Source of the DNA: an uncultured Roseicyclus sp.
Lineage (GTDB): Bacteria > Pseudomonadota > Alphaproteobacteria > Rhodobacterales > Rhodobacteraceae
Assembly (NCBI GenBank): GCA_947491935.1
Contig: CANLLF010000004.1
Span: 682,001-746,000 of the forward strand
Direction of reading: 5' to 3'
DNA length: 64,000 bases
This document shows, piece by piece, positions 45,042 to 54,958 of this stretch. Numbering within the stretch: the first letter of the stretch is position 1; each line of letters begins with the position of its first letter. The notes beneath the pieces are model-generated. The model did no database searches and was not told the DNA's origin. It saw nothing but the letters and a program-made list of their open reading frames with translations. The position numbers and the translations under genes are program-made.

Positions 45042-46078
45042 AGATCCTGATCACGGGGGGCGCGGGGTTCATCGGCTCGGCGGTGGTGCGGTTGGCCGTG
45101 GCGCGCGGCCATGAGGTGATCAATCTCGATGCGCTGACCTATGCGGCCTGCCTCGACAACGTGGCGTCGGTGGCCTCGTCCAACCTCTACACGTTCGAAA
45201 AGGCCGATATCCGTGACCGCGCGGCGCTCGATACGGTGCTTGGCCGCCATAATCCCGATGCGATCCTGCATCTGGCTGCGGAAAGCCATGTGGACCGTTC
45301 CATCGATGGCCCCGGCACCTTTATCGAAACCAATGTCACCGGCACCTACACGTTGCTTGAGGCCGCCCGCGCGCATTGGGAGGGGCGGGGCCGCCCGGAT
45401 GGGTTCCGCTTCCACCACGTGTCCACCGATGAAGTGTTCGGAACGTTGGGAGAGACCGGCCTCTTCACCGAAGACACGCCATACGCGCCCAATTCGCCCT
45501 ATTCAGCCTCCAAAGCGTCGTCCGATCATCTGGTCCGGGCCTGGTACGAGACCTATGGCTTGCCAACGCTGATGACCAATTGCTCCAACAATTACGGGCC
45601 CTATCACTTCCCCGAAAAGCTGATCCCCGTGGTGATCCTGAAGGCGTTGGCCGGGGAGCCCATCCCCGTTTATGGCGTGGGCGAGAATGTGCGCGATTGG
45701 CTTTATGTGGAGGATCACGCGGACGCGTTGCTGACGGTTCTTGAGACGGGACAGGTGGGCCGGAGCTATAATATCGGCGGCCATAACGAGATGCGAAACA
45801 TCGATCTGGTCCGCATCATTTGCGCCTTGCTGGATGAGCGCAGGCCCGATGCGGCGCCCCATGATCGGCTGATCACGTTCGTGACGGACCGTCCCGGCCA
45901 CGATATGCGTTACGCCATCGATGCCACTCGCATTCAGGTGGAGCTGGGTTGGACGCCGTCGGTCACCGTTGAAGAGGGGCTGGCGCGGACGGTTGATTGG
46001 TTCCTGGGCAACGAGGCTTGGTGGCGCGCGTTGCAGGAGCGCGACGGGGTCGGAGAGCGGCTGGGGACAACGGTTTGA
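45038..46078 (+). CDS. rfbB: dTDP-glucose 4,6-dehydratase
   Basis: A 346-residue extended SDR with the NAD motif G-G-A-G-F-I-G (7-13), H-V-S-T-D-E-V-F-G near 127-135 with the catalytic T-D-E, and Y-S-A-S-K near 155-159. It converts dTDP-glucose to the 4-keto-6-deoxy sugar, the second step of the rhamnose pathway. Coupled at both ends to neighbouring rfb genes. Confidence 0.95.
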   Translation: MKILITGGAGFIGSAVVRLAVARGHEVINLDALTYAACLDNVASVASSNLYTFEKADIRDRAALDTVLGRHNPDAILHLAAESHVDRSIDGPGTFIETNVTGTYTLLEAARAHWEGRGRPDGFRFHHVSTDEVFGTLGETGLFTEDTPYAPNSPYSASKASSDHLVRAWYETYGLPTLMTNCSNNYGPYHFPEKLIPVVILKALAGEPIPVYGVGENVRDWLYVEDHADALLTVLETGQVGRSYNIGGHNEMRNIDLVRIICALLDERRPDAAPHDRLITFVTDRPGHDMRYAIDATRIQVELGWTPSVTVEEGLARTVDWFLGNEAWWRALQERDGVGERLGTTV

Positions 46079-46920
46079 GGCTGCTGGCCTTCGGCAAGAC
46101 GGGGCAGGTTGCCATCGAGCTTGCGCGCCTTGGGGTGCAGACCATCGGGCGCGATCAGGCGGATCTGACCGATCCGGACGCGTGTGCCACGGCCATCGCT
46201 GCGGTGGACGTCGAAGGCATCATCAACGCAGCTGCCTATACCGCCGTCGACCGCGCGGAGGAGGAGGAGGCGCTGGCCCATGTGGTCAACGCCGATGCGC
46301 CGGGGGCCATGGCGCGGGCCTGTGCGGCCAAGGGCATTCCCCTCGTGCAGATCTCGACGGATTACGTCTTCGACGGATCGGGCGATCAGGCGCGGGGGAC
46401 GGACGCGCCGACGAATCCGCTTGGCGCCTATGGTCGCACGAAACTGGCCGGAGAGGATGCCGTTCGCGCGGCGGGTGGTGCCTATGGGATCCTGCGGACC
46501 AGCTGGGTTTTCTCGGCCCATGGTGCGAATTTCGTCAAGGCGATGCTGCGGCTTGGGGCCGAGCGGGACCAATTGGGCATTGTGGCCGATCAGCTGGGCG
46601 GCCCGACGCCTGCGCGCGCCATTGCGGCGGCCTGCGTGACGATGGCGGAGGCGCTGGCCGAGGACCCGTCCAGATCAGGTATCTACCACTTCTCCGGCGC
46701 GCCCGACGTCAGCTGGGCCGATTTCGCGCGAGCGATTTTCGCCGATGCCAAGCTAAACTGCGCCGTCGACGACATCCCGACCTCCGCCTATCCCACGCCG
46801 GCTGCTCGGCCGCTGAATTCCCGCCTCGATTGCAGCGCAACGGAGGCCGTCTTCGGTATTGCGCGCCCCGATTGGCGCGCCGCGTTGCGCGATACCCTCC
46901 GCGAACTCCGCGAATCCTGA
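46075..46920 (+). CDS. rfbD: dTDP-4-dehydrorhamnose reductase (TTG start)
   Basis: A 281-residue SDR with G-K-T-G-Q-V-A near residues 7-13, I-S-T-D-Y-V-F-D-G near 96-104 and Y-G-R-T-K near 121-125. It reduces the keto sugar to dTDP-L-rhamnose. The start is taken as TTG at 46075, overlapping the rfbB stop (TTGA), because it places the nucleotide-binding strand at residue 2 as in the family; the ATG-initiated frame from 45997 would add 26 unrelated residues inside rfbB. Confidence 0.92.
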   Translation: MRLLAFGKTGQVAIELARLGVQTIGRDQADLTDPDACATAIAAVDVEGIINAAAYTAVDRAEEEEALAHVVNADAPGAMARACAAKGIPLVQISTDYVFDGSGDQARGTDAPTNPLGAYGRTKLAGEDAVRAAGGAYGILRTSWVFSAHGANFVKAMLRLGAERDQLGIVADQLGGPTPARAIAAACVTMAEALAEDPSRSGIYHFSGAPDVSWADFARAIFADAKLNCAVDDIPTSAYPTPAARPLNSRLDCSATEAVFGIARPDWRAALRDTLRELRES

Positions 46921-47039
46921 GCCGCTTCAGACGATCTTAACCAGTTTGAGGTGATGATCCGCGCCTGAGCCTGCCACATTGGCAAGCCTCGCCGAACAGG
47001 CTAGGGCGGGGCAACGTTCGCGAGATGGAGGCGCAAGAA

Positions 47040-47912
47040 ATGGCGCGTAAAGGGATCATTTTGGCCGGCGGCTCAGGGACACGGCTCTACCCGGTGACGA
47101 CGGGAGTATCCAAGCAACTCCTCCCGATCTACGACAAACCGATGATCTACTATCCGCTATCGGTCCTGATGCTGGCGGGTATCCGGGAAATCGCAGTGAT
47201 CACGACGCCGCAGGATCAGGCGCAGTTTCAACGCACGTTGGGCGACGGCGGCCAATGGGGCGTGACGCTCACCTATATCGAGCAGCCGTCCCCCGACGGG
47301 CTGGCGCAGGCCTATCTGCTGGCGCGTGACTTTCTGGATGGGGCGCCCTCGGCCATGGTTCTGGGCGATAACATCTTTTTCGGCCATGGCCTGCCGAAGG
47401 CGTTGGCGGCGGCAGATGCGCGGTCTGAGGGCGGCACCGTTTTCGGCTACCGCGTGACGGATCCCGAGCGTTACGGCGTCGTCGATTTCGCGCCCGATGG
47501 CAGCGTTGCGGCGATTGTGGAGAAACCCGAGGTGCCGCCGTCCCCTTACGCTGTGACCGGACTCTATTTCCTGGACGGCACGGCGCCGGAACGCGCCGCG
47601 GCTGTGAAACCGTCCGACCGCGGCGAGCTGGAGATCACCAGCCTTCTGGAGAGCTATCTGGCCGATGGCACCTTGACGGTGGAGCGGATGGGGCGTGGTT
47701 ATGCGTGGCTTGATACCGGCACCCATGAAAGCCTTCTGGATGCCGGAAATTTTGTTCGAACCCTGACACAACGGCAGGGGCTTCAGGTCGGGTCACCGGA
47801 CGAGATCGCCTATGCCGCCGGTTGGATCAATGACGGCGCGCTGGCGGAGCGCAGTAACTTGTTCGGAAAGAGCGGTTATGGCGGCTACCTGGCGTCGCTT
47901 CTCAAGAGATGA
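47040..47912 (+). CDS. rfbA: Glucose-1-phosphate thymidylyltransferase
   Basis: A 290-residue nucleotidyltransferase with G-I-I-L-A-G-G-S-G-T-R-L-Y-P-V-T near residues 5-20, the activator/metal-binding L-G-D-N-I-F-F-G-H-G near 108-117, and E-K-P near 161-163. It makes dTDP-glucose from glucose 1-phosphate and dTTP, the first step. ATG 47040 has GGAGG nine bases upstream and is preferred to 47025. It is last in the rfbCBDA order, 119 bases after rfbD. Confidence 0.95.
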   Translation: MARKGIILAGGSGTRLYPVTTGVSKQLLPIYDKPMIYYPLSVLMLAGIREIAVITTPQDQAQFQRTLGDGGQWGVTLTYIEQPSPDGLAQAYLLARDFLDGAPSAMVLGDNIFFGHGLPKALAAADARSEGGTVFGYRVTDPERYGVVDFAPDGSVAAIVEKPEVPPSPYAVTGLYFLDGTAPERAAAVKPSDRGELEITSLLESYLADGTLTVERMGRGYAWLDTGTHESLLDAGNFVRTLTQRQGLQVGSPDEIAYAAGWINDGALAERSNLFGKSGYGGYLASLLKR

Positions 47913-47922
47913 CCCAGCCCGC

Positions 47923-50391
47923 ATGATCCGCCGCCTTCAGATGCTTTACCTGCGGTATGCGGCGGTCCATGGCGGCCATCTGCGCCGCGTGCCCCTGGGG
48001 CCGATCTGGCGCCGATGCGGGCAGATCGAGCAGGTGCACCGTACTCCGGACGGAGTGCGGATTGTCGGATGGGTGGACGCCCCCGAGGTTCGGCTGTCGT
48101 GGAAGGGTGGCGTGCACGTGATGGTGCCCGATATCCGTCGGCCGGATGTCGCTGCCTATCGGGGGGGTGATGCAACCGGGTTCGATGTTGATCTGCCGAC
48201 TGAAGCGGCGCCGCTGACGCTCGAAATCCGACGACCGGGTCGTCGGCCATTGACTGTCGCCGTGCCCGATCCGGATGGTCGTCCCTCGCGGCTGGCGCGG
48301 GCGCGACTCTCCATTGCCTTTCTGCGCGACATGCTGCGCGCTGCGCCGTATTTTCTGCGCTACGCGGCCTGTCCGCAGGCGCGCGATGCCATGCGCCCGA
48401 AGATCAAACGCGCGCTGCGGATCGATGTGGCGGCCAGGGGCCATCTGCTGGATTCACGATGGTTTGGGCCCTCGTCCGCGAACGAAAGTCACGCGCAGGG
48501 GATCACCATCATCGTGCCGGTTCACAACGCGCTTGGCCTGCTGCGACGCTGCCTTGCGCGTGTCGAGGCGAACACTGATCTGCCCTGGCGGATGGTGCTG
48601 ATCGAGGATGCCTCAACCGATCCTGCGCTGCGTCCTTGGGTGATGGCGTGGGCAGCGCCCCGCAAGGACCGTGTGTCGGTGATCTTGCATGACGAGAACA
48701 TGGGCTTTGTTGGCGCGATAAACGCCGGATTGGACCAGGCGGCGATGCAGGGAAAGGGCGATCCGGTCGTCTTGCTCAATAGCGATGCGATGGTCCCACC
48801 GGGTTGGGCCAGCCGACTGATCGCACCATTCGACGATCCAAGCGTGGCCTCGGTCACACCGATGTCGAACGCGGCAGAGATCCTGTCGGTCCCGGCCATC
48901 GGTCCGGGCACGCACCTGCGCGACGGCGAAGGGGACGCCGTGGATGTTGTGGCACGGGGTTTGGGCCCGGCACCGCCACCTGAATTGCCGACGGGTGTCG
49001 GGTTCTGCATGGCGCTGTCGCGGGCCTGGCTGGCGCGGGTGCCGCGTTTCGATCCGGTCTTCGGGCGGGGCTACGGGGAAGAGGTTGATTGGTGCCAAAA
49101 GGTCCGCGCCATTGGCGGCCGGCACCTGTGTCAGCCGGGGCTTTTCGTAGAACATGTCGGTGGACAGAGCTTTGGCGCGGAGGAGAAGGCCCGGCGGGTT
49201 ACGCAGGCGAACCGCCTGATCGCCGACCGTCATCCGCATTGCGATGCGGACGTGCAGAAGTTCATCGCAGATGATCCGTTGCAAACGCCAAGGCTGGTCC
49301 TGGGGATCGCCCTGGCGGCGCAGCGGGCCCCACGTTTGCCCGTCTACCTTGCCCATTCCATAGGCGGCGGGGCGGAGATGGCCCTGATGGCGGAGGTCGC
49401 GCGGCAATCGGCGGCGGTGATCCTGCGCGTCGGCGGGACAGAGCGTTGGCAAATTGAGCTACATATCGACGGCCAGCAGACGGCGGGGCGAACCGACGAT
49501 ATTGACATGGTCCGGCAATTACTGGCCCCGGCCGAAAACCTGCATCTGATCTATTCTTGCTGCGTTGGGGATCCCGATCCCGTCACATTGCCGAGTGCGT
49601 TCTTGTCGCTGCGCCCGGGCGGGCAGGGCAATCGGGTGAGCGTCCGCATTCATGACTACTTTCCGCTGTCCCCCTCCTACACCTTGCTGGACAGCGCAGG
49701 CACATATCGGGGTGTTCCGGCCACGGACGATCCGGACCCGGCCCATACGGCGCGGCGCCCGGACGGAACTTTTGTGACGCTCGCGGAGTGGCGATCGGCC
49801 TGGGGTGCGTTGATGGATGTGGCCGATGAGGTGACAGCGTTTTCCGGCGCGTCCGCGGAATTGATCCATGCGGCCTATCCCGACGCAAAGATGTGCATTC
49901 GTCCGCATGAGCCAACCAAACAGGTGCGGGCGGTTGCGTCGACCTTCAGCGGAACAATCGGCGTTTTGGGCAATCTGAATCTGCAGAAGGGCGCGGAGAT
50001 CATGCAGCGGATTGCATGCACGCATCCGGATCAGCGCTTTGTGGTGTTCGGGAATGTCGACGCCCGGTTCGCTTTGCCGCGCAACGTGACGGTCCATGGC
50101 GGATATGAGGCGCACGAGATCACCGCCTTGGTGAAGCGATACCGTGTTATGGGCTGGCTCATGCCCGCGATCTGGCCGGAAACGTTCTCTTTCGCAACCC
50201 ACGAGGCCCTGGCGACGGGCCTGCCGGTGGCGGGGTTTGCGCTTGGCGCACAAGGGGCCGCTTTGGCAACAGCGGAGACGGGCCGCATTGTGGCGCTTGA
50301 CCCGCTCGCGACCGCGCCGGAGCGTTTGTTTGATGCCCTTGTCGCGCAGATCGGCGCGGGCGCCTATCCTCTGGCCATCGCGGCGGAATGA
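47923..50391 (+). CDS. Two-domain glycosyltransferase (GT2 plus GT4-like), probable rhamnosyl or surface-glycan transferase
   Basis: An 822-residue cytoplasmic protein in three parts. Residues about 1-140 form a beta-rich accessory module (R-I-V-G-W-V-D-A-P). Residues about 185-450 form a GT2 domain, with I-I-V-P-V-H-N-A-L-G at the start, L-L-N-S-D-A as the DxD-type site and G-E-E-V-D-W-C as the catalytic base region of rhamnosyl-transferase-like enzymes. Residues about 480-820 form a GT-B half with G-N-L-N-L-Q-K-G-A near 685 and P-E-T-F-S-F-A-T-H-E-A-L near 758-769. It lies 10 bases after rfbA and so probably uses dTDP-rhamnose. Confidence 0.82.
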   Translation: MIRRLQMLYLRYAAVHGGHLRRVPLGPIWRRCGQIEQVHRTPDGVRIVGWVDAPEVRLSWKGGVHVMVPDIRRPDVAAYRGGDATGFDVDLPTEAAPLTLEIRRPGRRPLTVAVPDPDGRPSRLARARLSIAFLRDMLRAAPYFLRYAACPQARDAMRPKIKRALRIDVAARGHLLDSRWFGPSSANESHAQGITIIVPVHNALGLLRRCLARVEANTDLPWRMVLIEDASTDPALRPWVMAWAAPRKDRVSVILHDENMGFVGAINAGLDQAAMQGKGDPVVLLNSDAMVPPGWASRLIAPFDDPSVASVTPMSNAAEILSVPAIGPGTHLRDGEGDAVDVVARGLGPAPPPELPTGVGFCMALSRAWLARVPRFDPVFGRGYGEEVDWCQKVRAIGGRHLCQPGLFVEHVGGQSFGAEEKARRVTQANRLIADRHPHCDADVQKFIADDPLQTPRLVLGIALAAQRAPRLPVYLAHSIGGGAEMALMAEVARQSAAVILRVGGTERWQIELHIDGQQTAGRTDDIDMVRQLLAPAENLHLIYSCCVGDPDPVTLPSAFLSLRPGGQGNRVSVRIHDYFPLSPSYTLLDSAGTYRGVPATDDPDPAHTARRPDGTFVTLAEWRSAWGALMDVADEVTAFSGASAELIHAAYPDAKMCIRPHEPTKQVRAVASTFSGTIGVLGNLNLQKGAEIMQRIACTHPDQRFVVFGNVDARFALPRNVTVHGGYEAHEITALVKRYRVMGWLMPAIWPETFSFATHEALATGLPVAGFALGAQGAALATAETGRIVALDPLATAPERLFDALVAQIGAGAYPLAIAAE

Positions 50392-50396
50392 GCGAC

Positions 50397-50414
50397 GGCG
50401 GGCACGGGCCCGCC
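50397..50414. terminator. Hairpin between the convergent glycosyltransferase and sugar ATPase genes
   Basis: GGCGGGC and GCCCGCC form a seven-base-pair stem with an ACGG loop in the 36-base gap. No T run on either side; it may help to separate the two converging transcripts. Confidence 0.45.
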
Positions 50415-50427
50415 ACCTCGACCCCGA

Positions 50428-51483
50428 TCAGCGCAGGCGCGCCTCGGTTTCCGCATCGAAGAAATACGCGTCCTCCACATCGAAATTGATCCCGATCGGT
50501 GTACCGGCGGGCGGCGCTTCCTGATCATGGGCTTCCACGACGATGCGCGATCCATCGGGCGCGTTGATGTAATGGTAGCTGACCCCGCCGAGGCGTTCGG
50601 ACAGGTCGATCGTGTGGGTATCGCCGTCGGTGACGCTGATCTTGTTGGGGCGCACACCAACCGTTACCGCCCCGTTTTCCACCAGGCTCAACGGCGCGCG
50701 CACGGTGGCGCCGCCAAGGGCGGGCACCGTCACTGTGCCGGCCGAATGCACCCCCTCGAAGAAGTTCATTGCGGGGCTGCCGATGAAGCCTGCCACGAAC
50801 TTGTTGTCGGGATCATTGTAGAGATGCAGCGGCGCGCCGACCTGTTCGATATAGCCCGCGCGCAGCACGACGATCTTGTCGGCCAGTGTCATGGCTTCGA
50901 CCTGATCGTGAGTCACGTAGATCATCGTGGCGCCGATTTCCTTGTGCAGGCGCGCGATTTCAACCCGCATCTCGACGCGCAGTTCAGCGTCGAGGTTCGA
51001 CAGCGGCTCATCGAACAGGAATACGTCCGGGCCGCGCACAATCGCGCGGCCGATGGCGACCCGCTGACGCTGGCCGCCCGAGAGCGCCTTGGGCTTGCGC
51101 TCAAGGTAATCGTCGAGCTTCAGGATCCGCGAAGCTTCGGCCACCTTCTGGGTGATCTCGGCCTTGGGATACCCGTTCATTTTCAGGCCGAAGCCCATAT
51201 TGTCGGCGACGGTCATGTGGGGGTAGAGCGCGTAGGTCTGGAACACCATCGCGACGCCGCGCTCCGCCGGGTCGGCATGGGTCACGTCCCGCGCGCCGAT
51301 ATTGATCTGGCCTTCGGTCGTCTCCTCCAGTCCCGCGACCATGCGCAGAAGCGTGGACTTGCCGCAGCCGGATGGGCCGACGAACACGCAGAACTCACCA
51401 TCCTCGATCTCAAGGTTGACCCCGTGGATAACCTGGGTCTGGCCGTAGCGTTTGATGACTTCGCTAAGTAGTAGCCCCGACAT
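50428..51483 (-). CDS. Sugar ABC transporter ATP-binding protein (UgpC/MsmK type)
   Basis: A 351-residue ATPase with Walker [10 protein letters not shown] (36-44), signature L-S-G-G-Q-R-Q-R near 134-141, Walker B V-F-L-F-D-E-P-L and the H-loop V-T-H-D, followed by a C-terminal OB/TOBE domain (about 240-351) as in MalK. It would energise the galactoside permeases at 53893 and 54959. It lies 18 bases downstream of the iclR-type gene, on the strand opposite to the rest of the operon. Confidence 0.92.
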   Translation of the reverse strand: MSGLLLSEVIKRYGQTQVIHGVNLEIEDGEFCVFVGPSGCGKSTLLRMVAGLEETTEGQINIGARDVTHADPAERGVAMVFQTYALYPHMTVADNMGFGLKMNGYPKAEITQKVAEASRILKLDDYLERKPKALSGGQRQRVAIGRAIVRGPDVFLFDEPLSNLDAELRVEMRVEIARLHKEIGATMIYVTHDQVEAMTLADKIVVLRAGYIEQVGAPLHLYNDPDNKFVAGFIGSPAMNFFEGVHSAGTVTVPALGGATVRAPLSLVENGAVTVGVRPNKISVTDGDTHTIDLSERLGGVSYHYINAPDGSRIVVEAHDQEAPPAGTPIGINFDVEDAYFFDAETEARLR

Positions 51484-51501
51484 GTCGTGATCCTTTTCCG
51501 G

Positions 51502-52338
51502 TTATTCTGCTGCATCGGGAAAGCGCCAATCCTGCGCTTCCCCGGCGATAGATGAGACCGCGGCATGGATCCGCGGCAGGTGGGCGTCGAGCCCGGCGAG
51601 GCTCGTGCGTTCGGTAGATGAGGTGACGGACACCGCGCCCAATACACGACCTGCGCGCGTCAGGATCGGCACGGCGACGCAGATGATGCCGGGCTCGTGC
51701 TCCTCCCGGTCATAGGCATGGCCGCGGTCACGAATCGCTTCCAGCTCGGCGCAGAGCGCGGCGCGGTCTGAAAGCGTGGTGTCGGTGAAGGGGTGAAAAC
51801 TCTGCTGTTGCAGGATCGGTTCCAGCTGTGCCTCGGGCAGGTGGGCGATCATCGCCTTGCCGACGCCGGTGCAGTAGACCGGGCCGACCTTGCCCGCCTG
51901 CGAATACATCTGAAGCGGATTGCGGGCGTTGATCTTGTCGACGTAAAGCACCTGCCCGCCGTCAAGCTGAGCCAGGTGGACGGTCTCGCCGACCTCGGCG
52001 GAGAGCGCATCGAGATAGGGCCGCGCGACGGGCGCGAGCGACGCGCTTTGCCAAGCCGCATGGGCCAGGCGCACAAGGCGCAGACCGGGGGCATAGGTCT
52101 GCCGGTCGCTGTCATAGACGAGCATGCTTTGCTTCGTCAGCACCTGCACAAGGCGATACAGCGTGGCCTTGGGGTAGGGGCTTTCGCTCAGCAACTCGCC
52201 GAACCTCACCGGCCGCCCGAACGCGGCCACGGCATCAAGAACGGCGAGGGCCTTGCCCACCGTGCCTTCGCCGCTTTCCGCGTTGCCCTGTGCCAAGGCG
52301 TCTCCTCCCTGTTCTTGACGGTTCGATGTCCTCCACAT
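51502..52338 (-). CDS. IclR-family transcriptional regulator of the galactoside regulon
   Basis: A 278-residue regulator. An N-terminal winged helix (about 25-90) with G-K-A-L-A-V-L-D-A-V-A and Y-P-K-A-T-L-Y-R-L is followed by an effector-binding domain (about 100-270) with the typical L-A-Q-L-D-G-G-Q-V-L-Y-V and Y-C-T-G-V-G-K-A-M. ATG 52338 follows AAGGACGG; the open frame extends to 52404 but that would run toward the operator region. It probably represses the divergent operon and itself, and a galactoside or an intermediate would be the effector. Confidence 0.9.
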   Translation of the reverse strand: MWRTSNRQEQGGDALAQGNAESGEGTVGKALAVLDAVAAFGRPVRFGELLSESPYPKATLYRLVQVLTKQSMLVYDSDRQTYAPGLRLVRLAHAAWQSASLAPVARPYLDALSAEVGETVHLAQLDGGQVLYVDKINARNPLQMYSQAGKVGPVYCTGVGKAMIAHLPEAQLEPILQQQSFHPFTDTTLSDRAALCAELEAIRDRGHAYDREEHEPGIICVAVPILTRAGRVLGAVSVTSSTERTSLAGLDAHLPRIHAAVSSIAGEAQDWRFPDAAE

Positions 52339-52413
52339 CGGGCCGTCCTTGCGCGGGTTTCGGCGGGCCGTCCCACGCTTTGCTGTTGACAAGACTAGGC
52401 CCATTCAGCGTAG

Positions 52414-52452
52414 GATTTCAATATAAGAAACCAGGTTTCACATAATGGAACC
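52414..52452. promoter_or_regulatory. Two adjacent 19-bp inverted repeats, likely IclR operators
   Basis: GATTTC-N7-GAAACC (52414-52432) and GGTTTC-N7-GGAACC (52434-52452) share one design, are separated by one base, and have centres exactly 20 bases apart, so two dimers could bind on one face of the DNA. They lie 30 bases upstream of the binding-protein start. A TTGACA at 52386-52391 could be the -35 of the rightward promoter. Confidence 0.75.
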
Positions 52453-52482
52453 TTTTCCGATGGGATCACTAGGGAGGACACC

Positions 52483-53745
52483 ATGCGATCCATTTTCAAA
52501 ACCAGCGCCGCGGCGCTGGCTGCCGCGACCATGCTTTCGGGCGCAGCATATGCCGACGGCCACGGCGTATCCGGCCCCCTGCGCATTTTCTCGGACATGT
52601 CGAACCCGGCACCGCGCGCGGTGATGGAAGGCATGGTCGAACGCTTCACCGAAGCGAATCCCGGCGTCGAGGTTGAGCTGGTCATCACCGACCGCGAGGC
52701 CTGGAAAACGCAGATCCGCAACGTGCTGCAATCCGGCACCGCGGACATCGTGAACTGGTACGCCGGTAACCGCATGGCCCCCTATGTAGAGGCTGGCCTC
52801 TTCATGGATATCAGCGACCTCTGGGAAGAGGGTGGCTTGACCGAAACACTGGCCTCCACCCAGGGTTCCATGACCATGGACGACGGTATCTGGGGCGTGC
52901 CGTATACGTATTATCAGTGGGGCGTCTACTACCGTGAGGACATCTTCGCGGAGCTTGGCCTAGAAGCGCCCACCACGTGGGAAGAGGAACTGTCTAACTG
53001 TCAGGCGATCGTTGATAGCGGCCGCTCATGCTACACGATCGGCACGCAGTTCCTGTGGACCGCGGGCGGTTGGTTCGACTATCTGAACATGCGCACCAAC
53101 GGCTATGACTTCCACATGGAGCTGACGGCCGGTGAGGTCCCGTGGACCGATGACCGTGTCCGCGCCACGTTTGAGAACTGGCAGACCCTGATCGACATGG
53201 GCGCCTTCATCGATGACCACCAGTCCTACTCCTGGCAGGAGGCGCTGCCCTTCATGGTCAACGGCGAAGCCACCGCGTATCTGATGGGCAACTTCGCCGT
53301 GGCGCCGCTGCGCGAAGCGGGCCTTTCGGACGATCAGCTGGGCTTCTACCAGTTCCCGCAGATCGACGCCTCCATCGAGCCGGGCGAAGATGCCCCGACC
53401 GATACGTTCCACATCGCGGCCAATGCCGAGAACGTGGAAGCAGCCGAAGCCTTCCTTCTGTTCGTGGCCTCGGCCGAGAACCAGACGCTGATCAACAATG
53501 GCGATAATCTGGGCCAGTTGCCGGTCAACTCCGAAGCAGGCGTGGACGACGACGAGTTCCTGAATGCGGGCTTCGACATGCTGTCGAACAATGCAGGCGG
53601 CGGCATTGCACAGTTCTTCGACCGCGATGCTCCGGCCGAAATGGCGCAGGTTGCCATGCAGGGCTTCCAGCAGTTCATGGTTGATCCCTCCACGCTCGAC
53701 CAGGTTCTGCAGATCCTGGAAGGCGCGCGTCAGCGGATCTACTGA
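52483..53745 (+). CDS. Sugar ABC transporter substrate-binding protein (probable galactosides)
   Basis: A 420-residue family 1 binding protein. Signal peptide (about 1-24, ending in AYA), then the SBP_bac_1 fold with I-F-S-D-M-S-N-P-A-P-R, a central W-G-V-P-Y-T-Y-Y-Q-W-G-V-Y-Y near 130-143, and the closing segment of aromatic residues. Its position at the head of the operon with alpha- and beta-galactosidase genes points to oligosaccharides such as melibiose or raffinose-type sugars. AGGGAGGA precedes the start. A strong hairpin follows the stop. Confidence 0.9.
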   Translation: MRSIFKTSAAALAAATMLSGAAYADGHGVSGPLRIFSDMSNPAPRAVMEGMVERFTEANPGVEVELVITDREAWKTQIRNVLQSGTADIVNWYAGNRMAPYVEAGLFMDISDLWEEGGLTETLASTQGSMTMDDGIWGVPYTYYQWGVYYREDIFAELGLEAPTTWEEELSNCQAIVDSGRSCYTIGTQFLWTAGGWFDYLNMRTNGYDFHMELTAGEVPWTDDRVRATFENWQTLIDMGAFIDDHQSYSWQEALPFMVNGEATAYLMGNFAVAPLREAGLSDDQLGFYQFPQIDASIEPGEDAPTDTFHIAANAENVEAAEAFLLFVASAENQTLINNGDNLGQLPVNSEAGVDDDEFLNAGFDMLSNNAGGGIAQFFDRDAPAEMAQVAMQGFQQFMVDPSTLDQVLQILEGARQRIY

Positions 53746-53797
53746 TCCCACGGCACCTGGTGGCCCATAAGGCGCCGCCCGGACCGACCCAGACATT

Positions 53798-53826
53798 GCC
53801 CGGCCCGCACGTCTTGCGGGCCGGGC
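53798..53826 (+). terminator. Strong hairpin after the sugar-binding protein gene
   Basis: A 12-base-pair stem (GCCCGGCCCGCA with TGCGGGCCGGGC) and a five-base loop lie in the 147-base gap before the permease gene. No T run follows, so partial termination or 3' protection of the binding-protein mRNA is likelier than a full stop. Confidence 0.55.
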
Positions 53827-53892
53827 CCTCCCCTCAAAGCCGCGCGGGTTTCGCGCGCCACCGAATTCACAAGCTCGTAGAGGACTGGATCC

Positions 53893-54954
53893 ATGGCCAG
53901 CGTCACGACCAACCCTCCGATCACCGCAGCCACGCCGACGCCACCGGCGCCCGGTCCGCGCCGGTTCAGCCAGCAGACAATTGCGCCCTGGCTGTTCCTG
54001 CTGCCCGCGTTCCTGTTTTTTGCGACCTACGTGCTCGTGCCGATCGTTCAGAGCTTCTACATCTCACTTTACGAATGGAACGGCCTCTATTCCCCCGAAT
54101 ATCGCGCCGTTGAAGGCTCCGGCCTAACGGACCAGGCCTGTGCCGAGTTGGGCAACCGGGCCGGTCGCGAGGAGGGCTGCGAGCTGACCGGCGACACCGT
54201 CTGGAATGCCGAATATGTGGGCATGGAGAACTACGCCAACCTCTATTCCGACCCGTTCTTCTGGACGTCGCTGAAGAACAACGTGATCTGGCTGCTGCTC
54301 TACTTCCTGGCCATTCCCGGCGGTTTGTTCATCGCGCTGTTCCTGAACCAGAAAGTGTTCGGGATGCGGCTCTATAAATCGCTGTTCTTCTTCCCCTTCG
54401 TGCTGAGCCAGGTTGTGGTGGGCCTTGTGTTTTCGTGGTTCATGCTGCCGGGTGCGGATGAGGGATTGCTGAACGTGATCCTGGGCTGGTTCGGCATGGG
54501 GCCGGTCAACATCCTCGGCAACAACACGACGGCCACCTACGGCATCATCGCCGCGGGCCTCTGGCCGCAGACGGCGTATTGTATGATCCTCTATCTCACC
54601 GGCCTGAACGCCGTGGACCCCGAACAGATCGAGGCCGCGCGGCTGGACGGCGCCAAGGGGCCGAAGATGCTCTGGTACGTCGTGCTGCCGCAGCTTTGGC
54701 CCGCGACATTTATCGCCATCGTCGTCACGGTGATCGGCGCGCTGCGGTCCTTCGACCTTATCACCATCATGACCAATGGGGGACCGGGCTTCTACAATAC
54801 CTCGGTGCTGGCGTTCTACATGTACGACGTGGCGCTTTCCGAGTTCGGGTTCCGCATGGGCTATGGCTCGGCCATCGCCGTGATCCTGTTCCTGATCATG
54901 ATGGTCTATATCGCCGGCTTCCTTTGGAAGATGTGGCGGGACGAGAAGGCATAG
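53893..54954 (+). CDS. Sugar ABC transporter permease (MalF/UgpA type)
   Basis: A 353-residue membrane protein: a proline-rich cytoplasmic N-terminus (1-28), a first helix near 33-55, a periplasmic loop with two cysteines (about 80-97), then the core with the EAA loop E-A-A-R-L-D-G-A-K-G near 246-255. It forms the channel with the MalG-type permease four bases downstream. Confidence 0.92.
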   Translation: MASVTTNPPITAATPTPPAPGPRRFSQQTIAPWLFLLPAFLFFATYVLVPIVQSFYISLYEWNGLYSPEYRAVEGSGLTDQACAELGNRAGREEGCELTGDTVWNAEYVGMENYANLYSDPFFWTSLKNNVIWLLLYFLAIPGGLFIALFLNQKVFGMRLYKSLFFFPFVLSQVVVGLVFSWFMLPGADEGLLNVILGWFGMGPVNILGNNTTATYGIIAAGLWPQTAYCMILYLTGLNAVDPEQIEAARLDGAKGPKMLWYVVLPQLWPATFIAIVVTVIGALRSFDLITIMTNGGPGFYNTSVLAFYMYDVALSEFGFRMGYGSAIAVILFLIMMVYIAGFLWKMWRDEKA

Positions 54955-54958
54955 TCCG

